A stretch of 64,000 nt of DNA from positions 930,001 to 994,000 of the forward strand of contig OX381705.1 of the NCBI GenBank assembly GCA_947462335.1, written 5' to 3'. A program made the translations under genes and the position numbers. The notes beneath the pieces were generated by a model. That model worked only from the letters and a program-made list of their open reading frames with translations. It did not search any database and was not told the DNA's origin. This document shows positions 11,801 through 26,800 of this stretch, piece after piece. This DNA comes from Harmothoe impar. Lineage: Eukaryota; Annelida; Polychaeta; Phyllodocida; Polynoidae. Every line of letters starts with the position of its first letter. Within the stretch, counting starts at the first letter, position 1.

Positions 11801-14800
11801 GGAACTTAGTCAAATATTCCTACTTATTGCCAGTCTACTACTGTAAAACCTCGCGTATAAGTCTAACATGCGTATAAGCCGCACCCAGAGTTTGGGCCGA
11901 TCCTATAAGCCGCACCAGAGATCCTATTATGGTGGTTTTTAGTACTGGACCATAGTAGCAAATACTCACAGTTAAGCCACACCCTGACCCTGGACCTATC
12001 ATATTGAAGCCGCACCGGCAATCTGACTTGCGTACTAGCCGCGGCTTACACATGAGGTTTTACGGTACATCAATGCAAAATTACATTTGGGATATAAGTA
12101 TGATCCCAAATCGTGTTAATGTACAAACAGTATCCCAGCACCTGTACCTTGTGGTATGGCCGCTGCTAGCCGGGTTCTGATTGGTCGGTGCTCGGTGCTC
12201 GGTACGCGGGGGACACCGACCACACTAACGGTGTAGTTGTAGCTCTGTAGGCCCCTGATGGTGTATTCAGGTGTAGACGACGCCACCGTCACGTCACCTG
12301 CGGGTGCAAATAATCCATAGGGATTATAAAACTTGATCTGATGATAAAATTGCACAGTTCAAATTGAGTATGAAAATGGACGGGACAGATTTAGTAATAT
12401 GGTTCCCTTGGAAAGGCTGAATTTGGCTTGCATCTTACAAGTGTAAAAACATATTAAAGATATTATCATTTAAAAAATATTTTTCACAAATTCAAAATGA
12501 ATTGTCATTTCTCTATTAAAGTACATTAGGATTAGGATTTCCCTATAATTTACTGGAGGCTAGGACAGGACAGCCAACTCTATATCATTGAGAAAGAATT
12601 TAGTCAAACGGTTTGGTATTATCAAACAGTTACTGCTACTTAGAGGTGAAACACTTTATGAACATGAAGTTTATAACAAAACCTGATGTACCTAAACAGC
12701 TTTGCTGATTTCTTCCCCAGTGCTGCATTCATGTATAATGATGCCAAAGATCATAGCACATTAAAGTATTAAAATACCTTAAAGAGCTACTATGGTAGAT
12801 AGTTTACAAAGAGCATAGCACATTAAAGCATTGAAATACCTTAAAGAGCTACTATGGTATTAATTATACCTAGCATACGATAATGGCATTCATTAAGCCT
12901 AGGAGTCTGTATGCCCACCGTATGAAGTAAAAGGGATATACGCGGACCTGTGGGTATATGGGCCGTATGCCCATGGCTGGGACTAGCCATGGGCATAGGC
13001 CCCATATGCCCACGGCTAGGCCTGGAAAAGGGGCGCCCTGCCCACCCCTCCCCTCCCGGCAAAATGTGGAACTACAGTGGCGCAAGTGGGAATTAGGTCA
13101 CAAAGTCAGCGGTTGTATACGATGACATTTTGTCACCAGTGATGGGGATGAAATCTACAACTCCCAGGATATAACAGGCACTTGTGTCAGCCACTTGTGC
13201 CCCTAATGATTGTTGCTAGGCACACAGGCCTATGGCTAGATTAAAGGCTTCTGCTCATGTCTAACTATAGGAAGATAACTCAAGATTAACTAACTTATTC
13301 AAGACAAACTCATGTGTGAAACTTTCAGCAAACTATAAAATTCTAGCTTGGCTAGGTATAATAAAGCCAAAACCACACGGGAAAGCATCCAGACCCTGCA
13401 TGCCCATTCGCCGATGCCTATGTGTACGATAGTCTCGTGCTACGCACTCGAGCCCGTACACATAGGCATACGCTCATGGGCGTCAGGGTCTGAATGCTTT
13501 CCCGTGCAGTTTTGGATTAGTACTAACTGGTGGTGGATAGGTTACCTGTGCAGCTGCTGGTGTGGGGTGAGGGACACTTTGTAGATAGGTTACCTGTGCA
13601 GCTGCTGGTGTGAGGTGAGGGACACTTTGCAGCGTACCTGTAGTATGTACTAACTGGTGGTAGATAGGTTACCTGTGCAGCTGGGGGTGTGAGGTGAGGG
13701 ACACTTTGCAGCGTACCTGTAGTATGTACTAACTGGTGGTGGATAGGTTACCTGTGCAGCTGCTGGTGTGAGGTGAGGGACACTTTGTAGATAGGTTACC
13801 TGTGCAGCTGCTGGTGTGGGGTGAGGGACACTTTGCAGCGTACCTGTAGTATGGACTAACTGGTGGTAGATAGGTTACCTGTGCAGCTGCTGGTGTGAGG
13901 TGAGGGACACTTTGTAGATAGGTTACCTGTGCAGCTGCTGGTGTGGGGTGAGGGACACTTTGCAGCATACCTGTAGTATGGACTAACTGGTGGTAGATAG
14001 GCTACCTGTGCAGCTGGTGGTGTGGGGTGAGGGACACTTTGTAGATAGGTTACCTGTGCAGCTGCTGGTGTGAGGTGAGGGACACTTTGTAGGTAGGTTA
14101 CCTGTGCAGCTGCTGGTGTGAGGTGAGGGACACTTTGTAGATAGGTTACCTGTGCAGCTGCTGGTGTGGGGTGAGGGACACTTTGTAGATAGGTTACCTG
14201 TGCAGCTGGTGGTGTGGGGTGAGGGACACTTTGCAGCATACCTGTAGTATGGACTAACTGGTGGTAGATAGGTTACCTGAGCAGCTGCTGGTGTGGGGTG
14301 AGGGACACTTTGTAGATAGGTTACCTGTGCAGCTGCTGGTGTGGGGTGAGGGACACTTTGTAGATAGGTTACCTGTGCAGCTGCTGGTGTGGGGTGAGGG
14401 ACACTTTGTAGATAGGTTACCTGTGCAGCTGCTGGTGTGAGGTGGGGGACACTTTGCAGCGTACCTGTAGTATGGACTAACTGGTGGTAGATAGGTTACC
14501 TGAGCAGCTGCTGGTGTGGGGTGAGGGACACTTTGTAGATAGGTTACCTGTGCAGCTGCTGGTGTGGGGTGAGGGACACTTTGTAGATAGGTTACCTGTG
14601 CAGCTGCTGGTGTGGGGTGAGGGACACTTTGCAGCGTACCTGTAGTATGTACTAACTGGTGGTAGATAGGTTACCTGTGCAGCTGCTGGTGTGAGGTGGG
14701 GGACACTTTGCAGCGTACCTGTAGTATGGACTAACTGGTGGTAGATAGGTTACCTGAGCAGCTGCTGGTGTGGGGTGAGGGACACTTTGTAGATAGGTTA

Positions 14801-17800
14801 CCTGTGCAGCTGCTGGTGTGGGGTGAGGGACACTTTGTAGATAGTTTACCTGTGCATCTGGTGGTGTGAGGTGAGGGACACTTTGCAGCGTACCTGTAGT
14901 ATGTACTAACTGGTGGTGGATAGGTTACCTGTGCAGCTGCTGGTGTGGGGTGAGGGACACTTTGTAGATAGTTTACCTGTGCAGCTGCTGGTGTGAGGTG
15001 AGGGACACTTTGCAGCGTACCTGTAGTATGGACTAACTGGTGGTAGATAGGTTACCTGTGCAGCTGCTGGTGTGAGGTGAGGGACACTTTGCAGCGTACC
15101 TGTAGTATGGACTAACTGGTGGTAGATAGGTTACCTGTGCAGCTGCTGGTGTGAGGTGAGGGACACTTTGCAGCGTACCTGTAGTATGTACTAACTGGTG
15201 GTAGATAGGTTACCTGTGCAGCTGGTGGTGTGGGGTGAGGGACACTTTGTAGATAGGTTACCTGTGCAGCTGCTGGTGTGAGGTGAGGCACACTTTGCAG
15301 CGTACCTGTAGTATGTACTAACTGGTGGTGGATAGGTTACCTGTGCAGCTGCTGGTGTGAGGTGAGGCACACTTTGCAGCGTACCTGTAGTATGGACTAA
15401 CTGGTGGTAGATAGGTTACCTGTGCAGCTGCTGGTGTGAGGTGAGGGACACTTTGCAGCGTACCTGTAGTATGGACTAACTGGTGGTAGATAGGTTACCT
15501 GTGCAGCTGCTGGTGTGAGGTGAGGGACACTTTGCAGCGTTCCAGGTGATGAGGTAACGGGCGGCGTACCCCACCTCCGCGGTCAGTGAGCAGTCCGGCG
15601 GCACGAACACAACCAGGATCTCTTTGTTCACCTCCCTCCGCAAGCTGAACTCCACGTAGGGCAGAGCTACAGGCAGAAACACAGCCAATAATAATTACCT
15701 CATTTCAAGAAAATAAGTATATTAAGGGGTCGTAATAGGCAGGATCCAAGAGACACTTAACCATCTATAATTTAGTCAAAAATATGTCAAATTTTATATG
15801 GTGTGAAAACAAAAACGTTATTTATCAGCTTGTTTTGCTTTAAAAAGCGTTATGGAACAGAAGTAGAACATAATTTATAGGTTTATTGATTGAAATAGGT
15901 TTTTTGTGTCACTGTTGAGGGCACCTTTCTTTCATTTGTTGATATTTTAGTTTTTAAGGTCTACAGGGCCGTTCAAAGTTGCGTAGTCACCAAAAAACTG
16001 TGATTTTCCCTAATTTTGCATGAAAATAACAGTTTTTTGGTAACTTTGCAACTTTGAACAGCTCTGTAGATCTTAATAATTAGAATATCACTAAAAGAAA
16101 GAAAAGTGCCCTCAATTATGATACCAAAAATCCATTCTGATCATTAAACCTGAAAATATCGTGTAGGCATAACTTCCATCAGGGAACTTATCCTGATAAC
16201 CTTTGTGTTTATTTTATGTCCTCATTAACAATATTTGTCAGAATTCTACTTAATTGCTCTGAAAAGTCTACTTTATAGTGGTTAAATCAACAATTTTGAT
16301 GATTTGACAGGCCATGAAGTATGGACGAGGGTTATTTCACGGGGGGTGTTAAATACGGCCTTCCTTAGTTAACTGAATGGGAGTGCCGTATTTACCATGA
16401 AATACAATCTACTTACACCGGTTAGTGTGGTAGACACAGATCCACTCAGCAGGAAGCCCACTGCTGCCCCCTGGTGTATTGGCCGCCAGTGCTAACCAGG
16501 CACCTGAGGGGGAGGCAGGTTGGGGGATCTCCTGGGTGACGTCAGTCCTGGGTCCTTCTATCATATCAACCTGTACAGGGCCCTGCAGGATAGAAAATGA
16601 AGAAATCGTCAGATATGTGGCTATCCGGTCCTCCAAAAATGTAGCTGGTCCTGCCACATTGACAATTTGCAGGACCAAATGTCTTGGTCGATGAAAAAGT
16701 TTTCGCAAAGACTGACAAAGAATGCTGGATGAGGGTATGATGTTTAAATAACACTCTTTATTCCATGTGGAGAAACAAAGTTACTATGCTTAAGTACGGG
16801 AATGGCCGTTCTCCACACCCCCGTGGAGAAACTGATGCTCATTCTCCAAGGGCTGTTTCTCCATGATGATGTCACAAGAATAGCTATGAAACCAATCTTG
16901 TCATTTTTAGATATAATTTATCAATGATTGCATGAAATAAACACAGAGATCAACTCTAATCAGTCTGAACTCCTGGTTTCTCCACTCGTGGGACCTTGGG
17001 CAGCATCACACTCGGCTCCGCCTTGTGTGATACGGCCCAAGGTCCCACTCATGGAGAAACCTGTTGTTCAGACAGATTATCGTGGACCTCTGTCTATTTG
17101 TTTAAGCGAATCACTGGGTAGCATTGAATGGATCTAATTCTGTTCATGGCTGCACTACTCTAGGTAATTAGAAAAGAAAGTTACCATGCAAATCACAAAG
17201 TAACTTTCTGTTAAATCATGATATTCATGTGAGAGAATAGCTGGACATATTAGAATTGTGACATTTTTACTGTTTGTCCTTTACATATGTTCTAAAATTG
17301 TCAATCTTGAGCAATCATTCCAGGACTACATTCATTCTCAATTCAAACCAATGAACATTTTCAATCCATCCTCGTCAAAGATTTTGATTGGTTAGATAAT
17401 CAGCAAACCTCCAATCAGGATGACTCATGTTACCACATCTGAGGCTTAACCCTTTACCGTAAAAGCTTACGTAGAAGCCACGGCTAGTACGCGAGTCAGA
17501 TCGCCGGAGCGGCTTATAAATAGGATCCAGCCAAAGTCGGGGTGCGGCTTCTACGTGAGTTTTTCAAATTGTAATTTTCAAATTGACCATAAAATGGCCT
17601 TAACACAGCTGCAAAAGTCACATGCAGGGGGGGGGGGGGGTAAACACCCAACAAATGTGAGAGGCCATTGTCAATCCCTGATACTCGCACCTCAGCCCTC
17701 AGACAATGAAGCCAACTCGCACCTCAGCCCTAAGACAATGAAGGCCACTCGCACCTCAGCCCTAAAACAATGCACACCACCGCTAAACCCTGCTAGCATC

Positions 17801-20800
17801 CTAACACTTAGCCTCAAGCCAAAGTAAGGGGTGCAGCTTATACAAGAGTTTTTCCTAGGCTCATTCAGAATGCCAGTGTGGCTTATAGGATCGCGCCAAA
17901 CTCGGGGTGCGCCTTATACGCGAGGTTTTACGGTATGTGACACTCTATCAAAATATATTAGCATGATCCATGACCCTGAGAGACCCAGCAGGTGGGCATG
18001 ATGCACCAGTGCAGTACCAGCTGTTTTGATGCATCAGGACAACAGAATTACTTGACACTTGGGACATTGTGCCACAGTTTTTGCCCTCCTGATTATGAAC
18101 AAGCAGCTAGATTACAGGGCATATTATCTACTGATCATATTGCAGCCAATAAGCAATTCCTATTCTAGATCCTTTAATGAGCAATGGATCAAATATCAGT
18201 AGAGATTTTGCAACAATCGGAATTTCAAGCTTTAGTTAGTTACTTATCCGATTTTCATTTCTTCGTTATTGTCATAATCAAAACGTCAGATGAACAATCA
18301 AACAGAATACTTGATACCTCCAGTAGATTACACGTAAAACTTGAAATTGACTATTTTACACTCAAAAGAAATCATGCTGACTTGTAGTGTTGTATACTGA
18401 GATTGTACTTCGTTGGGTTTATATTTTTGCAGAATCCGTGAATTTTTATATACTACCGCAAATTTTCATATTTCGCTACCTACACTAAATTGTACACCTA
18501 CAATAGATTTTACCTCGCAGTCCCGCAGAGTATGGTGTTGTCCAAACTTTATTGGTCTAAATTTGTAAACAAATTAATCCTTAGAGAGTATACTACTTGT
18601 TTCCAGTGGTATTTAGGATAGGATTTGATGCTAGATAGGCCTACTAAGGCAAAATTGAATTATGGATATGTCCCCAGTCTCCCACTGCAAAACTAGTGAA
18701 GACAGGTCTGGCCACACAAAAAGGCCTGTATCGAAAAAGCCAATTACAAACAACCCTTTAAATGGCTTTTAATTTTTTGGGAAAAAATGTATATGTATAA
18801 GAAAAGAACAGTGGCTAAGCCCAATGAAGTGCATGGCTATCTTATTTTTGCCTTGTAGCCTTGTAAATATTATAGGCGGTTTTCCTTTGTCTTGCCACCC
18901 AACTCTGGTGTAATTTGATTTAAGTACGAGACAGGCCCATTCAAAATACAATTTGTTTGTAATCATTTATGGCCAAATCAGGATAGATATATAGTTTTAC
19001 ACAGTATATTGACCTACATATTTCGGCTTTAGAAACCCAACTGAATCCTCTAGTTCAGGAAAGCCCAATATGCGACTGGACATTCTGTCCTGCTACACTT
19101 GTAAATCTGCTGGACCGGTGGCATATTACAAGGACATTGCCACTGTGCTGCATGTTTTTGCAAGGACTGCTATATAAAACGGCGCTGGGGGTTGCAAGGC
19201 TTCAGTACTAGACAGACCTGGCAGGTGTCAGTGCGGCAGGTGACCAGGGTGTAGTTGCTGACGGTAACGCCCCCTGGTGGCTCCCACCACACCGTAATGT
19301 GCGTGTCGTTCCTCTCCGCCATGACTGACCTGGGCCCCGGAGCAACTGGAAAGGACAAATGTAGAATTATGTTGGATCTTGTATCAAATAGATTGGCTTA
19401 ATACCTGCCACAGGAAAGTCACTTTTCTCACTTTCTCAATGGCAATTGGCATGCAAGCCTGAAGAATTGTTCATTTTTGACCAAGAGAATTGGCAATGGT
19501 CACCTGGTCACTTGGGATAATAACGCAGTAAAGCAGAGCATTTCTTTAAATGTCATTTAGTTGAATAAAACATTCAATATGGAATCTTCCATACAAAGAA
19601 AAAGCAAAAGCATCAAAAGGGAGTGCAGATTTCCTCCAGAATGACTCCGTTCTTTAGGGGCGCCCAGGCTGCCTAGGGGAGCATAGAGGTGACTCCCTGA
19701 CTGACCTAGGAGAGTCACCTAGGGGATTTACATAGCTCCCTGGACTCCCTTTTGAAGCTTTTTCTTTTCTTTCTCTACTTACCTGGTTTCTTGATGACCA
19801 TGTTGGCTGCCGGCGACACGCCCACTATAGTGTAACCCTCTATGGTAACGTTCAGCGTCTGCCAGTCCGTGTCGGCCATGTTGAATGTGACGCTGTGCAC
19901 GTGACCCTCAGTGTATAGTGTGAGTTCTGGGGCGCTGGGTGAGGTTACGGTAACCGTGTGGTTCATTATCCGACCATTCTGGTATCTTTCTGGGATAGGC
20001 TGAAACACATTCAAATAAAAATTAGGAATTCGCCGCAATTCAACCGCCTTATGGGAAGCCACAATTTTGCAAATGTTTATGAAATGAGAAGGCCTTATAG
20101 AGCACTTCATTTTGACTACCGTAAAACCTCGCTTTTAAGTTGATTTTTATTTGCAATTTATTTTTGCTATAAGTCGAATTTTCCTCTCTAGAATCCAATT
20201 TGACCTATAGGTGAAGTTTTGAAAAAAGTTAACTATTAAGGGACCCAAAAATGGTTAACTTGAATGCTGTAAAATACACCTTTTTTCAGGGATAGTTTTT
20301 CTATGCAAGACTTATTTCTCCCCACCACAAGCAGGGGTCGTCTTTAGGACAGTTAATTATGAATATTACTTTGGCCCCAGGAAAAATGTTTTTTAGTTGG
20401 GCTCTGGGTTAGGATGTGTCCCCTTCAAAATTCTCAAACTCCAATTTGACCTATAAGTGAGGTTGTCCAAAAAGTGAAAGCTTTTTCATATAAGTCAATT
20501 TTTCCCCTCAAAATTCCAATTCGACCTATAAGTGAGGTCGACTTATAAGCGAGGTTTTACGGTATATCCCTGTCCCTTTGGCCTGCACCAGAGGCATGTT
20601 ATAAACTGAACTTATCTGAACTTAGGCACTCCAGACAATATAAGCTCTTGCTTATGTTAGATATCAATGATTGGACACTTGTTCAGAAGAGGAACTGGCT
20701 CAGTGGATTATTTACATTAACAGCATTTACCCTTTGATAATACCAATATATTTTAGGTTCAGTTATGTTTATAAGATTAAAACTATAGAATGTGTGTTAC

Positions 20801-23800
20801 CTGCCAGATAACTTGAACTTGTCCAGAACCAAACACGCGGAACCCACCAGGTATGATGACAGGTGACCTCTCGGGGGCTACACATAGAAGAAGATTAGTT
20901 TTCCATATCAGGTTTCATTCTGAAGAACTTTAAGTAGTAGCCGTGGCTAGTCCGTGACTCACATCACCAGTGCGGCTTATAGTATCGGCTCAAAGTCAAG
21001 GTGCGGCTAACACACACGTTTTTAAATGTATGCTACAGTACTACAGTCGCAATAATAAGATCGCTGGTGCGGCTTATAGGGTATTTCAAAGCCTTTGTGC
21101 AGCTTACACAAGTTAGCCTTATATCTGTGGCTTTACCATGGTACATAAATCAGTGGTAAGGCTTAGGACTTTCTGAGGATGTTAGTTCCAGATAAACAAT
21201 GTCTATACATTCAAAGGGCCCAAAAAGATGCACATTTCGTGGGTATTTAGATAAAGGAAGTGAAGCTGGGCCTCCAAGACCAGATTTGCTGGTCCATTCT
21301 CACAAAAGTACATCTGCCAGATCATGGTGACATAACCCTAACTCAAACAAATATTTATGTTAGGAGTTGTTTATGTTTAGATCAAGGCATCCGATTTGTG
21401 AGATTAGCCCAAAAACCGGGTAGTCGAGTCCCAGTTTAATGTGACATGGTCTGATGATTAGGGCTCAAAAATCAATTTTGTTAAAAATGAACCAGAATGT
21501 TCCTTATGGCCATACTTCATAAGCTATCTACTTTATTTCATCTGACTCCCTAGAATTGAGCTTAGAATTTGACTAATTATCAGATCATGGCTCAATTTGC
21601 TAATTTTGGAGTGCACATTGAAAATACACTGTAAAGTACTATTCTTAGGCCACATCTGAAGCTCCAACTTTGGCTCTTATAGTCCATAGATTACATTTTA
21701 CTTGGCCCTACACTCCAAATATGATATTGTACTAACATTTGAAAAATATATAAGCAGGATTTGAAATATGAAAAAAAATTGGACCATGTCACTTTGAGGC
21801 GGAGAACTTGCTGCGGTCAGGACACGTACACGGCCCTATATATGTAGTGTCATATCGGGCCATCGTCAATTGGACTAATATCTGAGATTTGATATGCACA
21901 CAATCAGCAGTTAGGTGTGTACTTTGGGTTTATTTGTATGTTAGGTATACGATGGTATGCACCTAGTACCCTACCCAGCTCTCTCTGCCTGGCTAGTAAC
22001 GGGTGCCTCTTATATACAATAGGGTGGTGCAGCGCCACTGGTGGTGGGTGAAGGTACTAGGTAGCAGGTGTTTGTGTGCTTTGTCCTCGGCTTGTATGCG
22101 GGAACAAAGCAATCGTATATGATATTCTTGGTCAATTAATAGCTGTTTGAGCCTTCATAATATCACAGTAGGGGCCCTGAGGGTTTGAGTAGAGACCTAC
22201 CTGCTACATCCGTGGTGTGGTTGGTGGTGGTGGGGAGCTAAGTAGGGGCACTGGGGGTTTGAGTAGAGACCTACCTGCTACATCCGTGGTGTGGTTGATG
22301 GTGGTGGGGAGCTATGTAGGGGCCCTGGGGGTTTGAGTAGAGACCCACCTGCTACATCCGTGGTGTGGTTGGTGGTGGTGGGGAGCTAAGTAGGGGCACT
22401 GGGGGTTTGAGTAGAGACCTACCTGCTACATCCGTGGTGTGGTTGATGGTGGTGGGGAGCTATGTAGGGGCCCTGGGGGTTTGAGTAGAGACCCACCTGC
22501 TGCATCAGTGGTGTGGTTGATGGTGGCGGGGAGCTATATAGGGGCAGGGGGGGGGTTTGAGTAGAGACCCACCTGCTGCATCAGTGGTGTGGTTGATGGT
22601 GGCGGGGAGCTATATAGGGGCAGGGGGGGGGTTTGAGTAGAGACCCACCTGCTGCATCAGTAGTGTGGTTGATGGTGGTGGGGAGCTATGTAGGGGGGGG
22701 TTGAGTAGAGACCTACCTGCTGCATCAGTAGTGTGGTTGGTGGTGGCGGGGAGCTATGTAGGGGGGGGTTGAGTAGAGACCCACCTGCTGCATCAGTAGT
22801 GTGGTTGGTGGTGGTGGGGAGCTATGTAGGGGGGGGGGTTGAGTAGAGACCTACCTGCTGCATCAGTAGTGTGGTTGATGGTGGTGGGGAGCTATGTAGG
22901 GGGGGGTTGAGTAGAGACCTACCTGCTGCATCAGTAGTGTGGTTGATGGTGGTGGGGAGCTATGTAGGGGGGGGTTGAGTAGAGACCTACCTGCTGCATC
23001 AGTAGTGTGGTTGGTGGTGGCGGGGAGCTATGTAGGGGGGGGGTTGAGTAGAGACCTACCTGCTGCATCAGTAGTGTGGTTGGTGGTGGCGGGGAGCTAT
23101 GTAGGGGTGCTGGGGGTTTGAGTAGAGACCCACCTGCTACATCAGTGGTGTGGTTGATGGTGGTGGGGAGCTATGTAGGGGCCCTGGGGGTTTGAGTAGA
23201 GACCCACCTGCTACATCAGTGGTGTGGTTGATGGTGGTGGGGAGCTATATAGGGGCAGGGGGGGGGGTTTGAGTAGAGACCCACCTGCTACATCCGTGGT
23301 GTGGTTGATGGTGGCGGGGAGCCCGTCATACTTCCCCCCGTGTGGCGTGCCCCACACGGTGATGTTGTAGGTGGTGTAGGGTCGCAGGTCTGTCAGCGTG
23401 TAGCTGTACACGTCACGGCCTACTGACTCCTGAACAGAATAAAACACACAAAGGGACTTAGAGCCTACTGGCACATAGACACTCCAATACGGTAACTAGT
23501 GTTCAAACTATATTCTATTTTCTTTGCCTTAAAGAGAGGCAAGTCTTTGGAATTATGTAGATAATGATGATAGCAAATAATTAGGCCAGACATTTTCTTT
23601 TTTTTGAAAAATAAATTGTCAATGGATTAACCATTTTTTGTCATGGGTTCTCTAAGAAGATTAATTAGAGGTTGGGTTAAAAAAAAGAAATCCATAAGAT
23701 CGCACCATTTAAAAAAATGTGAAATCCATTGACAAACATTTTTGGTGTAGCCTAATGAAAAAAAAAAAATTGACCTTTTTGCTGGTTTCTCCCGTGTTGT

Positions 23801-26800
23801 ACAGTAACCAGTAGTTGGTATGAGAAGTGCTGCCCTTGTCATAGTTGTCATGAGTCCAGCTGACCTCCAGGCTGGTCGCGTTAACCACCTCCACACCCAG
23901 CCCTTCTACTGCAGGCGGCTGCACTGTAATGTAAAGTGAGGCAGACATGGTGAGCATTTTATAAATGACTGCTTTGTTCATCACTCTAGTGTGGCTTCTA
24001 ACATATTCAATGAATTTTCTAATTGCAATCAACAAATCGATAAAAATTACACAAATTGCCATTGGCTCTCATTGCCCCTGCTTCACTGCTTAAGGTGGCT
24101 AGACCCTATGCTAAACATACAGGTCCACTGCGCAGGTTCTTGTGCAGATGTACATGCAGTTTTTACAGAAAACACCAGGGGGTGTCTTTGGCTATGTTTT
24201 TGTCTCTCAGGGCTTTAATTTTCATGTGTGGTGAAAACACTCTCCAAGACCTGTCTCGGGGTGTGAACCCAGGATCTCCTGCATGTGAAGCTAATGCTTT
24301 ACCCCTACTCTACTGGGGCTCTGGTAGTAACCATGCTGAAAGCTATGCCTGTACCACATTGAGATTGTGTCCATATACCCTTACATTTAAAATATACAGG
24401 GGACCATGTGTTCCAAATATTGTTCTTGGATGTAAAACACTATAGACTATTATTCTGAGAGAACTATGGAGAAAGTTAATTACTTTAGGATGTTATTTTC
24501 TGCAAATATATGTGACTAAATACTCTATGATCCTTTTGCAGATCAAAGTCAGATTAGCTCAAAATTTAGATGATGGGGTCTACCCATATAATATAAAGCT
24601 TATTACCATATGTCTGGTTGGCCTGTAATATGAAGGTCTTGTTGTGGTGACTCCCCGGCCTGTGCAGGGTGAAGTTGTAGGTGCCGTACTGCACGAACTG
24701 CCCCATGGCCGCCATGTCTCTACACTCCGGGTACCGCAGGTCCCACCCACACACGTGGCACGAGCAGCCACTCGGCATCCGCAGGCAGTGTTTCTGTACA
24801 TCTTCATGTCTGTGGAAAAGAGTCTGTTAGAGGTGTGGGAGAACCAAGGGTACTAGTCAAAGGGCCATCAGGACCCAAAGGTCCTAGTTTAGTGGTCCTC
24901 TGAACCAAAGGTCCTATAGATGTTCCCACTATATATGGGACTCAAAACTTAAAGTTTCCCCTGTATGTTTTGAAGAGTCATTGATAATTTTGCAACGCCT
25001 AAACCTACAATAGTGATTTAGGTATCAGGTTGAAGCTAGGATAAAAGGCTGAATAATTATGGCATTGTCCCTCCCATATCATTTTTGAGTTTATAAGTGT
25101 ATTTATTCACAAAGTGATTTTCAAAATACAAATACAGTTACTTCAAAAGAGATATCTTATCTCTATATAGGTCGGCATGTGTGGTACAGTAAATAATGTT
25201 ATATGATGTGTATACTAACAGTGTAAGTCAGTTCAGCATAGAAAAAATAAACTTATATCCGAATTCATCTGATGATCTTCCGCATAAGTTATGGATGAAC
25301 GTATAACATCTGTAACATATGTTACATCTGTTTCATCTGTCTATCATACAGGTTATCATACAGTTTATAGCAGGTCAACGACCATTATCTCGTTGCGCCT
25401 TAATAAATAGCTGGCGCAGTGTTTTTAAGGCCTTAGCCTTAAAGATGTCCTTAGTGTCGGCTTTACGACAAGATGTGTTCATCTGATTCCACAGTTCTAT
25501 TCCTCTATATAACGGGCTTTTACGGAAGCCCCACAAGTTTGAATCAGGATATCGCAGTAGACCGGTGTCGGTTGAGCGCATGTGACCGGTTGCCATGGAA
25601 ACCGTGAGAATTTTTTTCTGAAATCTTGGATTTTTATCTTTCATCACTCTATACGCCATTACAGGGTAACTAATCACAGTGTGGATATGGGAAGTCCACA
25701 GAATGGGTAAAAATAAATTCCGCTTCTTTTGAACCTATTTTGATAGCTCTAGCACCCTTACTTTGGAAAATATGAGCCTCTAAACAGATTATCAGAATGA
25801 GCCAAAACATGCTTTATGCCTGCCATTGAACAGAATATGCTAGAATCTCTTGAACGGTTATGCTCAGATACCCAATAGTAGGTGCAAATCCAAGCTTGTA
25901 GTTAGAGCTACAATCCTAATGGGAAGGGGGGGGGGCAGTTGGGGGGGGGGAGTTTATGGGCCTTGTTTTGGCAGCCAGAATAAAGTTTTTGTTATCCCAC
26001 TGTGTTCTACTATAGGGAATCTGACCGTTGGGTCTAAAAATCAGGCTTTCAAGAGTTAAGTGGTGCATTCTTGCAAAATGTGCAAAATGATAGGTAACTA
26101 ATTGTTACATTTTGCCTCATAACTCAAGCAATATAAGCCCATTTTCTCAACTTAAAACAGTTTTGGAAAGCCAAGACAGTCTGCTTTCCAAAGAAAGATC
26201 GTAAACTATGTGTTTGATGATAATAGTCTCAATAATCTGTCTGGGCCACATATGATGCTTCAGAAAGTTGAAAATCTGACATCATATAGGCCTGTGTAGG
26301 TCAAAGTAACCCATTTTTTAGGCTGTTCCACTCACCCACTTAGCTATAAAAATCTGAATTTGTCCACATTTTTAATCAATTATGCTTAGAAATGATGTGC
26401 AGGGCTTCTACTGTATGATCAAAAAAGAAATGACTGCCAAAAACACATTCAAACTGATAATTCCCTTCAGTGAAATACACATTAATTGTTGAGTCCCATA
26501 TATGGTGGGAACATCTATAGTACATGGGGCCCATCAGACAAAGGTTGAGGAGCCATGTGAACCTCTAGTCAGCTAGTCAATGGGTACTTTTAACCAACGA
26601 TTCTGGTCAAGGGGTCTTTTTTTGGACCATAAGGGCTAGTCAAGTAGTCCTTTGAAATAATGGTCCTGGTCTAGGGATCCTAACTTAATGCCTTAATGTC
26701 TATGATAGGAGCCTTCTGAGACAGGAAAAAGATTTCACAAGAAAGGCAAGCTAGTAGTCATGGTAATCTGGGTGTCCTTTGAACCTGAGGCGCTAGTCTA

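Noticed and set aside
13729..14239. Repeated frames of the type PHPTPAAAQVTYLQS
   Set aside because: They run through the intronic minisatellite derived from the exon 11 end; the true reading frame of that exon is different beyond its donor.
22939..23121. Small plus-strand frame in the 74-bp array
   Set aside because: Repeat artefact antisense to the exon 6-derived minisatellite.
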